DNA from: Mailhella sp.
GTDB lineage: Bacteria; Desulfobacterota; Desulfovibrionia; Desulfovibrionales; Desulfovibrionaceae
NCBI GenBank assembly: GCA_017522745.1
Contig: JAFWYI010000148.1
Span: 1-5,735 of the forward strand
Length of the DNA: 5,735 bases
Direction: 5' to 3'
A model generated the notes under the pieces. It was not told the DNA's origin and did no database searches. It was given only the letters and a program-made list of their open reading frames with translations. Both the position numbers and the translations under genes were made by a program. Of the stretch, positions 1-5,717 are shown in pieces; position 1 is the stretch's first letter; each line of letters starts with the position of its first letter.

Positions 1-138
1 ACGGCCGTGAGCGCCATGAGCGAAGAGGAATTCCACGATGCCATGGAAGGACTCGGCATGCTCATGTCCCTGCCCGTACAGCCCGCCCCTGCGGACATCG
101 AACGCCTCATGGATACGCTGACCGCGCTGTCCGTCTGA
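1..138 (+). CDS. C-terminal end of an unrecognised protein (partial)
   Basis: The frame is open from the first base of the window and ends at TGA 136-138, giving 45 residues of the C-terminus of a gene that starts upstream. The tail is acidic and methionine-rich (SEEEFHDAMEGLGMLM), then has a short proline-rich stretch (LPVQPAPAD) and an amphipathic end (IERLMDTLTALSV). I recognise no family in it, and no membrane segment is visible. Codon use (GCC, CTG, CTC, GAA) matches the neighbouring genes, and a strong terminator begins 19 nt after the stop. Both points support a real gene end. An internal ATG at 16 could start a very short ORF, but an upstream start is more likely because the frame is still open at base 1. 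Confidence 0.6.
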   Translation, partial: TAVSAMSEEEFHDAMEGLGMLMSLPVQPAPADIERLMDTLTALSV

Positions 139-156
139 GCCGGTTCCAGACAGCAG

Positions 157-194
157 AAGAGCCATGACATCTTCGGATGCCATGGCTCTTTTTT
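157..194 (+). terminator. Rho-independent terminator with UUCG tetraloop
   Basis: A 10-bp stem pairs 157-166 (AAGAGCCATG) with 181-190 (CATGGCTCTT). After a single A/C mismatch (167/180) it continues with 4 more pairs (168-171 with 176-179), closing on a C(UUCG)G tetraloop at 171-176. The stem runs into a T tract at 189-194. It lies 18 nt after the TGA of the partial plus-strand gene, so it most likely ends that unit. In the opposite direction the hairpin is followed by a much poorer T run, so it may act only weakly on minus-strand transcripts from nagZ. Confidence 0.88.
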
Positions 195-204
195 CATGCT
201 TCGT

Positions 205-227
205 AAAAACTCAGCGCAGCCTGCGCT
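205..227 (-). terminator. Terminator of nagZ overlapping its stop codon
   Basis: Read on the minus strand, AGCGCA (218-213) and TGCGCT (227-222) are the two arms of a 6-bp stem with a 3-nt loop. They are followed after three bases by TTTTT (209-205). The 3' arm ends right next to the nagZ stop codon TGA (213-211), sharing its final A position. The stem is short and the loop tight, but the GC content and the T run in the right direction make it a plausible intrinsic terminator for the leftward operon. It faces the stronger plus-strand terminator at 157-194. Confidence 0.55.
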
Positions 228-1344
228 TCAGTGCTTCGATGCGCCTCCACGAACGCTCGAATCGCTCATGGCTGATCTCACCGCTCTGCTCCAGTTCCAT
301 GAGCATCTGGAACGCTTTTTCATGCAGACGCTCATCATAGCTCAGATTATTACCAAGGAGCAGGATATCGTTCCCCGCCTCGATGGCCAGGCGGAGGATA
401 TCTTTCAGCGAACGCCCCTTGGCAACGGCTCCCATCTGGAGGTCATCGCTGATGACGACGCCCTGCCAGCCCATATCACCGCGCAGCAGACCTTCGATGA
501 CCCGCTTGGAAAGCGACGACGGATTTTCAGGATCCAGCCCGCGATGATAGACGTGCGCGGCCAGCACCATGCCGGGCCAGCCTCGCCGGAAGGCTTCCGT
601 ATAGGGCTCAAGCTCATCTTCATGCCATCGGGCTGTCACATCAGGAAGATCGAGGTGGGAATCCTTGTCCGCGCTGCCGAGCCCGGGAAAATGCTTGAGC
701 GCCGGGATGATGCCCGTAGCAGACAAACCTTCGGCAAAAGCCAGTGCCTGCCGGGAAACGACAGCTGGCTCGCTTCCGAACAGCCTGCCGATATCGCCAA
801 GCCCCGGGCTGGACGGAGTTCGGCGCACATCCACCACTGGCGCAAGATCGACGTTAATGCCCAGCGCCGCCATCTCCTGCCCGGCACGCATCCCCAACGC
901 CCGGACCTCATCGGCAGGCATGGCGCCCATGATCTCCGCAGAGGGCTGGGGCTGGAATCCCCGGGATTCTTTCAGGCGACGGACTTTTCCCCCTTCCTGA
1001 TCCACTGCGATGAGCAAGGGAAGATGCTGCGCCGAGGCCGCCTTCTGCAATGACGAGGTCAGCGCGCGAAGCTGTGAGGGGGATTCGATATTACGCGGCC
1101 CACTCTGGCGAAGGTCCCTGTCGAAAAGGATGACCGCGCCAAGACGACCGCTTTCGATGGCAGAACGTATGGAGGGGGGAGGCGTAAGCCCCCGGAAGCC
1201 GACCATGAGCATGGAGCCGGCCATCTGCTCGATGGAGGAAGAAGTCTTTGCCGTTGCGCCATCTACCGAACAGAAAAGGAACGACGCACCAAGCAGCGAA
1301 GCGCAAAGACGGCGAAGGAACGGACGACAGAAAAGATCAGGCAT
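211..1344 (-). CDS. nagZ: Exported family 3 beta-N-acetylhexosaminidase (NagZ-like)
   Basis: A glycoside hydrolase family 3 enzyme. NagZ-type members remove non-reducing GlcNAc from peptidoglycan fragments such as GlcNAc-anhydroMurNAc peptides. The protein has 377 residues. Family marks in order are VDQEGGKVRR (114-123), the KHFPGLG segment (217-223), the D-S-H triad (228-230) that supplies the NagZ-specific Asp/His acid-base pair, and ISDDLQMGA (298-306), whose D300 is the expected nucleophile. KHFPGHG is more usual; here the second His is Leu. Residues 1-32 look like a signal peptide: an Arg-containing start, a hydrophobic run around 15-25, and an ATA/K cleavage site after 32. I see no lipobox. 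E. coli NagZ is cytoplasmic and about 341 residues long, so the extra length here is the signal. The ATG at 1344 was chosen over an in-frame upstream ATG at 1455 because it gives this signal peptide; the longer version lies inside the upstream gene. It overlaps the regulator gene by 8 nt (ATGCCTGA), so translation is probably coupled. The exact substrate is inferred. Confidence 0.9.
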   Translation of the reverse strand: MPDLFCRPFLRRLCASLLGASFLFCSVDGATAKTSSSIEQMAGSMLMVGFRGLTPPPSIRSAIESGRLGAVILFDRDLRQSGPRNIESPSQLRALTSSLQKAASAQHLPLLIAVDQEGGKVRRLKESRGFQPQPSAEIMGAMPADEVRALGMRAGQEMAALGINVDLAPVVDVRRTPSSPGLGDIGRLFGSEPAVVSRQALAFAEGLSATGIIPALKHFPGLGSADKDSHLDLPDVTARWHEDELEPYTEAFRRGWPGMVLAAHVYHRGLDPENPSSLSKRVIEGLLRGDMGWQGVVISDDLQMGAVAKGRSLKDILRLAIEAGNDILLLGNNLSYDERLHEKAFQMLMELEQSGEISHERFERSWRRIEALKRRLR

Positions 1345-2074
1345 CCTTTTTTCCCGCAGGGACAGGCAAGACACCCATCTGCGCATCTTCCGCCAGCAGT
1401 TCCGCTCTGGGCATTTCGCCGTTACGGTAACGCTCAGCAAAAGTGTGGAGCCCACTGAAGATGAGTTCCTTGAAATACACGTTCATATCCTCCCCGCGGT
1501 AACGGAAGATGGATACCAGCCTGCGGGCCACGTCGCGCTGGATGCAGAGCATGATCAGGTACGGAGCCATCACCGTGACCACACAGCAGTGCAGAGCAGG
1601 ATCGTCCATGGGGATATCTGTTATCTCGGAGCAGAGCGCGGAGATGGAGCGTTCCTTGACCAGCGTTCCTTCAAGGAAGGAGATGCCCCCCAGAGCAGAA
1701 GGCGCGATGAGTTCATGCGCCCAGATGCGGGAGTGCCAGCTCTGCGTGTTGTAGATGTTGGAAATGTAGGCATCGAGGACCATGGCCAGCTTTTCTTCGG
1801 CTGTGCAGTCTGCCCCCATGATGGACTCCATCTCGCGCATGTTCACGATGTGTTCGTGTACGTCGTCGAGAACGGCGCGATACAGATCGTCCCGGCTGCC
1901 GAAGTGATAATTCACGGCCGCGATATTCACTCCGGCCTCGCGGCATATCATCTTGCTCGTCGTATCGGCGTAGCCATGTTCGGCAAACAGACGCACGGCC
2001 GTTTCCAGGATGTGGCGGCGCGTCGCGTCACCATCTTTGCGATCATGCTTCTTGCGGGAAAAAATGGATATCAT
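1337..2074 (-). CDS. TetR/AcrR-family transcriptional regulator, CecR-like
   Basis: A 245-residue one-component repressor. The N-terminal TetR helix-turn-helix covers about residues 17-64: RRHILETAVRLFAEHGY, then TTSKMICREAGVN, with NIAAVNYHFGS (50-60) as recognition helix and the family's YHFGSRDDLY signature. The rest is a helical ligand and dimer domain. Its HELIAPSAL segment (120-127) and the CCVVTVMAPYLIM stretch (163-175) resemble the C-terminal domain of CecR (YbiH) regulators, which often govern exporters or envelope functions. The ATG at 2074 is preceded by GAAGG with 7-nt spacing. A TTG 21 nt further up (2095) has no ribosome site. The gene overlaps nagZ by 8 nt downstream and sits 108 nt after rlmN. 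Three CCGCATGA copies lie in its upstream region and at its start, so self-regulation is possible. The ligand and target genes cannot be read from the sequence. Confidence 0.87.
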   Translation of the reverse strand: MISIFSRKKHDRKDGDATRRHILETAVRLFAEHGYADTTSKMICREAGVNIAAVNYHFGSRDDLYRAVLDDVHEHIVNMREMESIMGADCTAEEKLAMVLDAYISNIYNTQSWHSRIWAHELIAPSALGGISFLEGTLVKERSISALCSEITDIPMDDPALHCCVVTVMAPYLIMLCIQRDVARRLVSIFRYRGEDMNVYFKELIFSGLHTFAERYRNGEMPRAELLAEDAQMGVLPVPAGKKDA

Positions 2075-2154
2075 GCGGAAGCCTTCAACGGTCAAAAGGA
2101 GAAACCGGAAAAACAGGCCGGGCCATCATGCGGTTCAGCCCTCTGGTCATGCGG
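2071..2154 (-). repeat. Three copies of CCGCATGA before the TetR-type gene
   Basis: On the minus strand CCGCATGA occurs at 2154-2147, 2133-2126 and 2078-2071. The first two are 21 bp apart, about two helical turns. The third contains the start codon of the regulator (CCGC-ATG-A). The leftmost member also forms a small palindrome with its flank (ATGCCCGCAT, 2158-2149). I saw no other copy in the window. These could be operator elements for the adjacent regulator, but the TetR family usually binds inverted repeats of 14 bp or more, so the role is only inferred. Confidence 0.35.
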
Positions 2155-2182
2155 GCATACAGACCGCGAAGATACACCGCAG

Positions 2183-3268
2183 CTATTCAGCCGCCTCGTG
2201 CGCGGCGCGGAGCTGACCGCAGGCCGCTTCGATATCCTGCCCCTTGCTCTTGCGAACGATGGCCGTGATATCCTTGGCCCAGAGCGCTTTTTCAAAACGC
2301 AGGAGTTCTTCCGGCGTGGGCGCTTTGTAGGGAGTATCCGGCGTGGGGTTATAGGGGATGAGGTTCAGCTTGGCCTTGAGGCGGACACAGATGCGGGCAA
2401 GCTGTTTCACGTGTTCCGGCTGATCGTTCAATCCGGCAATGACGAGATATTCCAAGGTGATACGTTCGCGCGTCTTGAGGGGATAATCCTCCAGCGCGGC
2501 AATGAGATCGTCCAGGTGCCAGTGGGCCGCGCGAGGCATGAGCTGTTCGCGCAGGGCCTGATTGGGCGCATGGAGAGACACCGCGAGGAAGGCGAGGCCA
2601 CTGTCGCCGAATTCACGCATCCCCTTCTCGATGCCGCAGGTGGACACGGTGATGCGGCGAGGCGAAAACGCCAGACCCTTGGGATGCTGGAGCGTGCGGA
2701 GCGAATCCATCACATTGCCGAGATTGAGCAGGGGTTCGCCCATGCCCATGTAGACAAGATTACGGATGATGGGGCGTTCGGGCTGCGTATCGTTCACGTA
2801 GCGGCGGGCCACCTGTATCTGACCGAGGATCTCGCCCATGGTCATGTTACGCTTGAAGCCGAGCTTGCCCGTACTGCAGAACGAACAGGCCATGGCGCAG
2901 CCCACCTGCGTAGACACGCACTGCGTCATGCGCACCGTGATATCGTTGGGGCGCTTGGGGGCATCGCTGGGGATAAGTACGGTCTCCACAAGTTCCCCAT
3001 CGGCAAGTTCGAGCAGGAATTTGGTCGTACCGTCAGAACTCACGCGCACATCCGCGATGGAAGGCCAGCGGATGACCGCATGTTCCTCCAGCTTGGCGCG
3101 ATCGGTCTGCGAAAGGTCGGTCATCGCATCGAAGCCGCTTACGTTCTTGGCCCAGATCCACTGCCAGATCTGCCCGGCGCGAAACTTCTTGAAGCCAAGC
3201 GTTTCCACGGCAAAGCGTTCCAGTTCGGCATACGGGAGATCGCAAAGATTCATTTTTTCGGCAGACAT
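2183..3268 (-). CDS. rlmN: Dual-specificity rRNA/tRNA adenine C2-methyltransferase RlmN
   Basis: A cytoplasmic radical-SAM enzyme that makes 2-methyladenosine at A2503 of 23S rRNA (peptidyl-transferase centre) and at A37 of certain tRNAs. It has 361 residues, typical for the family. The CxxxCxxC iron-sulfur motif is C124-C128-C131 within VGCAMACSFCSTG. GMGEPL is at 175-180, the SAM-binding HAPN region at 233-236, and IPYNP at 304-308. The two mechanistic cysteines are both present: C117 (CVSTQVGC) and the methyl-carrying C350 in EAACGQL, equal to Cys118 and Cys355 of E. coli. No sign of Cfr-type C8 specificity was noticed. The ATG at 3268 has GGAGG (3277-3273) four bases upstream. A further in-frame ATG at 3319 lies inside the dus gene and lacks this site, and the one at 3253 has a poor one. 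It begins 13 nt after dus ends, so the two form one operon. No convincing terminator follows. Confidence 0.96.
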   Translation of the reverse strand: MSAEKMNLCDLPYAELERFAVETLGFKKFRAGQIWQWIWAKNVSGFDAMTDLSQTDRAKLEEHAVIRWPSIADVRVSSDGTTKFLLELADGELVETVLIPSDAPKRPNDITVRMTQCVSTQVGCAMACSFCSTGKLGFKRNMTMGEILGQIQVARRYVNDTQPERPIIRNLVYMGMGEPLLNLGNVMDSLRTLQHPKGLAFSPRRITVSTCGIEKGMREFGDSGLAFLAVSLHAPNQALREQLMPRAAHWHLDDLIAALEDYPLKTRERITLEYLVIAGLNDQPEHVKQLARICVRLKAKLNLIPYNPTPDTPYKAPTPEELLRFEKALWAKDITAIVRKSKGQDIEAACGQLRAAHEAAE

Positions 3269-3281
3269 CGTTCCTCCGCCC

Positions 3282-4358
3282 CTACAGTTCGGCTCCAAAA
3301 TATTTTTCCAGAATGGCATTCAGGCTGTCCCAGTCCGAACACTGTACTATTTCCTGACGTAGCGCCCGCGCTCCGTCCATGCTCTTCACATATCGCGGCA
3401 CGAAGGTCCGCATCTTCAGCAGAGCCAGATGCGGCGAGTAGCGGCGGGCAAGCTGGGCATGGCGGCGTATCACATCGGCAAGCCCCTTCCTGTCCACCGG
3501 CAGGGAGTCCAGCACGTCGCAGGCATTCTGCGCGGCCAGTGCCTTCCCTTCAAAGGCCGGGGAAAGCGATTCCGAAGCGGGTATCTCGCCACCGGAACGC
3601 AACAATTCGAGATGCTTGGCAAAGATAGCAGGATCCTTGAGCGCGCCGCGGGCATACATCACCGACGCACAGTCTGTTTCACGAAGCACGCGCACGCCGT
3701 CTGCCGCGGTGAACAGGTCGCCGCTGGCGATGACCGGCACAGGCAGTTCCGATGCCAGCTCTCCGATAGCGGAAAAACGCGGCGTTCCGGCAAAACCCTG
3801 TACGGCATGGCGGGGATGCAGGGTTATCCATGCCGCTCCCAGAGCAGCCAGCTCACGCGCCAGCTCACGGTAGACTTCCGAAGAAGCATCCCAGCCAAGG
3901 CGCAGTTTGAAGCCCATGCGGCCCGGCCCGGCAGCCTTGATGACGGCTTCCGCCACACGCAGGGCATTGGGCACATCACGCAGCATAGCCGCACCGGCCC
4001 CGGTCTTGGTCACTTTGGGAACGGAACAGCCCATATTCACATCGAACCACTGGAAGCCGCGATGCTTCAGGATATGCACCGCCTGTTCCATGAATTCCGC
4101 TTCGGCGCCGAATATCTGCACGACGACAGGATGATCCGTGACCAGAGAACCGTCATCGAGCCTCTCACCTTCCAGCGGCGTGGCGGCCAGAAGATCCTCG
4201 GTGTTGCGCCCGCCATAGACCAACCCCTTGGCGCTGACCATTTCCGTACAGCATACCGCCGCCCCCTGCTCCCGGCAGAGGATACGGAACGGCAGATCGG
4301 ACCAGCCCGCAAGCGGGGCCAGCCATGGGGCATCGGGACGAATGGGGAGCTGATTCAT
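3282..4358 (-). CDS. dus: tRNA-dihydrouridine synthase (Dus family)
   Basis: An FMN- and NADPH-dependent TIM-barrel enzyme that reduces uridine to dihydrouridine in tRNA loops. It has 358 residues. APLAGWSDLPFR (14-25) is the N-terminal FMN-binding signature, followed by EMVSAKGL (39-46), QIFG (81-84), FDVNMGC (105-111) with the catalytic C111, KLRLGW (151-156), HPR (181-183), IASGDL (210-215) and the phosphate-binding YARGAL (235-240). The motif is closer to DusB (NMGCPxKKV) than to DusA or DusC, but Pro after the Cys is replaced by Ser (NMGCSVPKV), so I do not assign a subfamily. Two ATGs lie six bases apart, at 4364 and 4358. AGAGGA (4370-4365) touches the first but is six bases from the second, so 4358 is preferred. 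It is the first gene of the leftward operon, 13 nt before rlmN, and has its own promoter at 4387-4416. Confidence 0.93.
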   Translation of the reverse strand: MNQLPIRPDAPWLAPLAGWSDLPFRILCREQGAAVCCTEMVSAKGLVYGGRNTEDLLAATPLEGERLDDGSLVTDHPVVVQIFGAEAEFMEQAVHILKHRGFQWFDVNMGCSVPKVTKTGAGAAMLRDVPNALRVAEAVIKAAGPGRMGFKLRLGWDASSEVYRELARELAALGAAWITLHPRHAVQGFAGTPRFSAIGELASELPVPVIASGDLFTAADGVRVLRETDCASVMYARGALKDPAIFAKHLELLRSGGEIPASESLSPAFEGKALAAQNACDVLDSLPVDRKGLADVIRRHAQLARRYSPHLALLKMRTFVPRYVKSMDGARALRQEIVQCSDWDSLNAILEKYFGAEL

Positions 4359-4364
4359 GGACAT

Positions 4365-4370
4365 TCCTCT
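4365..4370 (-). promoter_or_regulatory. Ribosome binding site deciding the dus start
   Basis: AGAGGA on the minus strand directly abuts the ATG at 4364 but is six bases from the ATG at 4358. Normal Shine-Dalgarno spacing therefore favours initiation at 4358, which shortens the protein by two residues. Confidence 0.6.
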
Positions 4371-4386
4371 GAGTGACTAACCATCA

Positions 4387-4416
4387 TTTATAGCAGGTGA
4401 ATGCCGGTTATGGCAA
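4387..4416 (-). promoter_or_regulatory. Sigma70-type promoter of dus-rlmN
   Basis: On the minus strand a -35 element TTGCCA (4416-4411) is separated by 18 bp from a -10 element TATAAA (4392-4387). Transcription would start near 4380, leaving a leader of about 22 nt that contains the AGAGGA ribosome site. It matches consensus at 4 of 6 (-35) and 5 of 6 (-10) positions and lies in a GC-rich stretch where TATAAA is uncommon. It probably drives dus and rlmN, and possibly the two genes beyond. Confidence 0.6.
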
Positions 4417-4562
4417 GGCGGCCGAAGCGCCCCCCCCGGCGGCCTGCGTCATCGTTCCGCCCCTTATCTGCGCTCTACGCCTATGCAGACAGCCACCCCC
4501 TCTCCCTCTGGACCCATGCAGGGTTCAGCGCATCTTTTGATGGAAGGGCATAGCATGGCGTC
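4417..4562. other. Intergenic stretch between divergent dus and dut
   Basis: This is the middle of the 300-nt gap between the two start codons. It has a run of eight C (4430-4437), a 7-bp direct repeat GGCGGCC (4417-4423 and 4438-4444), and an otherwise pyrimidine-rich plus strand (4490-4510). No convincing gene, tRNA or structured RNA was seen. Open frames crossing it lack a ribosome site and run out of frame into dut. Confidence 0.5.
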
Positions 4563-4591
4563 TTGCCCCCCGGCCTTCTTCGCGTTATCCT
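4563..4591 (+). promoter_or_regulatory. Candidate promoter of dut
   Basis: TTGCCC (4563-4568), a 17-bp spacer, then TATCCT (4586-4591). Each hexamer matches the sigma70 consensus at 4 of 6 positions. Transcription would start near 4598, giving a leader of about 60 nt before the dut ATG. It is the best candidate I found in the gap but is far from certain. Confidence 0.35.
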
Positions 4592-4658
4592 GTGAAAAGT
4601 GTCAGCCTTTTGCGAGGCGGCTTTTCTCCATCCCGGCTTGTCCCAACGGAAATCATCC

Positions 4659-5117
4659 ATGCAAGAAGTATATATCCTTTACCTTCGCGATGCGGCGTCT
4701 CTGTACGGCGCAGGTCTGTCGTATGCCACGCCTGCCTCTGCCGGGATGGATCTGCGCGCCTGCTTCGAGGGCGAGACCCTCGCTATCGAACCCGGCCAGC
4801 GCGCCCCGGTCCCCTCGGGCATCTGTGTGGAACCGCGTGTTCCGGGCGTCGCGGGCTTCATCTATTCCCGCAGCGGCCTCGGCGCTGTGAAAGGACTTAC
4901 CGTAGCACAGGGCGTAGGCGTCATAGATGCCGATTATCGCGGCGAACTCGTAGTCTGGCTGCTGAACACGTCCGATAAGGCGCTCACCGTTGCCCGGGGC
5001 GATCGCGTGGCTCAGCTCGTGTTCCAGCCTGTTTGCCGACTCGAACCGCGCACCGTGGATGCCCTTTCAGAAACGGAACGCGGCAGCGGCGGCTTCGGCC
5101 ATACCGGCAAGAACTGA
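4659..5117 (+). CDS. dut: Deoxyuridine 5'-triphosphate nucleotidohydrolase (dUTPase)
   Basis: Hydrolyses dUTP to dUMP and pyrophosphate in the cytoplasm. This keeps uracil out of DNA and supplies the substrate for thymidylate synthase. It has 152 residues, standard for the homotrimeric family. All five motifs are present in order: motif 1 SAGMDLRA (27-34), motif 2 PSGICVE (52-58), motif 3 GVGVIDADYRGEL (85-97), with the uracil-recognising, water-activating Asp at 90 as in E. coli, motif 4 RGDRVAQLVF (113-122), and motif 5 RGSGGFGHTG (141-150), the flexible C-terminal arm over the active site. RSGLG (71-75) precedes motif 3. The ATG at 4659 was preferred over an in-frame ATG at 4599, which would add 20 residues unlike the family and would sit at the predicted transcription start. 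Its ribosome site is weak (GGA, 8-nt spacing). It is the first gene of an operon with the HD-domain gene 15 nt downstream. Confidence 0.96.
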   Translation: MQEVYILYLRDAASLYGAGLSYATPASAGMDLRACFEGETLAIEPGQRAPVPSGICVEPRVPGVAGFIYSRSGLGAVKGLTVAQGVGVIDADYRGELVVWLLNTSDKALTVARGDRVAQLVFQPVCRLEPRTVDALSETERGSGGFGHTGKN

Positions 5118-5127
5118 AGGAGGAGGA
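5117..5127 (+). promoter_or_regulatory. Strong Shine-Dalgarno of the HD-domain gene
   Basis: AAGGAGGAGGA starts at the last base of the dut stop codon and ends five bases before the ATG at 5133. It is nearly a tandem anti-16S match and far stronger than the site in front of dut, so the second gene may be translated more efficiently than the first. Confidence 0.8.
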
Positions 5128-5132
5128 TCATC

Positions 5133-5717
5133 ATGCTGCCTCCGTTCGAATTTCCCGCCTCACCTTCATGGTCCATCCCGGACGAACGCCAGTGCGTGCG
5201 CCTGTGGGACAAATACGGCGTGATGCCCCATATCCGCGAGCATTGCCGCGCCGTTGCCAGCATTGCCGTGGAGATAACGCGCCGCGCTCTGGAACGCGGT
5301 CTTATCCCCGCCGGGCGCCCTCTCGACATCCCCTATGCCTTTGCAGGCGGTCTTCTCCACGACATCGCCAAGACCTACACCATCCGCCACGGCGGCAGTC
5401 ATGCCCAGCTCGGGGCCGCGTGGGTCCGAGAGGAAACCGGCAATCCCGCACTGGCACAGGCTGTGCTGTGGCATGTTTCATGGCCGTGGAGCGGCCGTGA
5501 ACTGGACGACGTGGCCGACCCGCTCCGCCTGCCTATCATCATCGCCTATGCAGACAAACGCGTGCGCCACGCGGAGGTCGTCTCCATCCAGGAGCGTTTC
5601 GACGATCTGATGGTACGGTACGGGATCAGCGATGAAAAACGTAAGATGCTGACAGGATATTTTGCTCATACACAGGCCGTGGAGCAGGCCATATTCGACA
5701 GAGTTGGAGCGCTGTAA
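5133..5717 (+). CDS. HD-domain metal-dependent phosphohydrolase
   Basis: A 194-residue soluble protein of the HD superfamily, whose members use one or two metal ions to cleave phosphate esters, often of nucleotides. Metal ligands appear in the normal order: H37 (in EHCRAVASIA), H76-D77 (GGLLHDIAK, 72-80), further histidines H86 and H90 in the next helix and H114 (VLWHVSW), and D141 (AYADKRV, 139-144). DDLMVRYG follows near 157-164. No signal peptide, membrane segment or extra signalling domain is visible, so it is a stand-alone HD hydrolase. It lies 15 nt after dut, behind a very strong ribosome site, and its TAA overlaps the next ATG. The operon with dut hints at a nucleotide substrate, but this is inference. 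Small HD proteins also occur near molybdenum-hydroxylase accessory genes in anaerobes. The substrate is unknown. Confidence 0.85.
   Translation: MLPPFEFPASPSWSIPDERQCVRLWDKYGVMPHIREHCRAVASIAVEITRRALERGLIPAGRPLDIPYAFAGGLLHDIAKTYTIRHGGSHAQLGAAWVREETGNPALAQAVLWHVSWPWSGRELDDVADPLRLPIIIAYADKRVRHAEVVSIQERFDDLMVRYGISDEKRKMLTGYFAHTQAVEQAIFDRVGAL

Noticed and set aside
196..1053. A 285-codon open frame on the plus strand
   Set aside because: It is antisense to nagZ, which has all family motifs, and its ATG sits directly behind the T tract of a terminator.
1240..1344. Lipoprotein signal at the NagZ N-terminus (Cys residues at 14 and 25)
   Set aside because: The residues before each Cys (RRL and FLF) do not fit a lipobox; an ordinary cleavage site after ATA fits better.
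2090..2095. TTGACC as a -35 element or TTG start for the regulator
   Set aside because: A matching -10 would fall inside the coding region, and the TTG has no ribosome site. The ATG at 2074 has GAAGG at good spacing.
2098..2145. Possible rlmN terminator (GGGC/GCCC followed by GGCCTGTTTTT on the minus strand)
   Set aside because: The stem is only 4 bp with a 14-nt loop and the T run starts several bases later, so it is too weak to claim; readthrough into the regulator gene is possible.
1010..3628. An 872-codon open frame on the plus strand, antisense to nagZ, the regulator, rlmN and dus
   Set aside because: It crosses four well-recognised genes on the other strand, its translation shows no known motif and is rich in His, Arg and Gly, as expected from GC-rich antisense reading, and it lacks a ribosome site. 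It is long only because stops are rare in such frames.
3429..4376. A 315-codon open frame on the plus strand
   Set aside because: It is antisense to dus, has a His- and Gly-rich composition and no recognisable motif.
4483..4978. Open frames overlapping the start of dut in other frames
   Set aside because: They lack ribosome sites and motifs, and they overlap dut, which carries all five dUTPase motifs.
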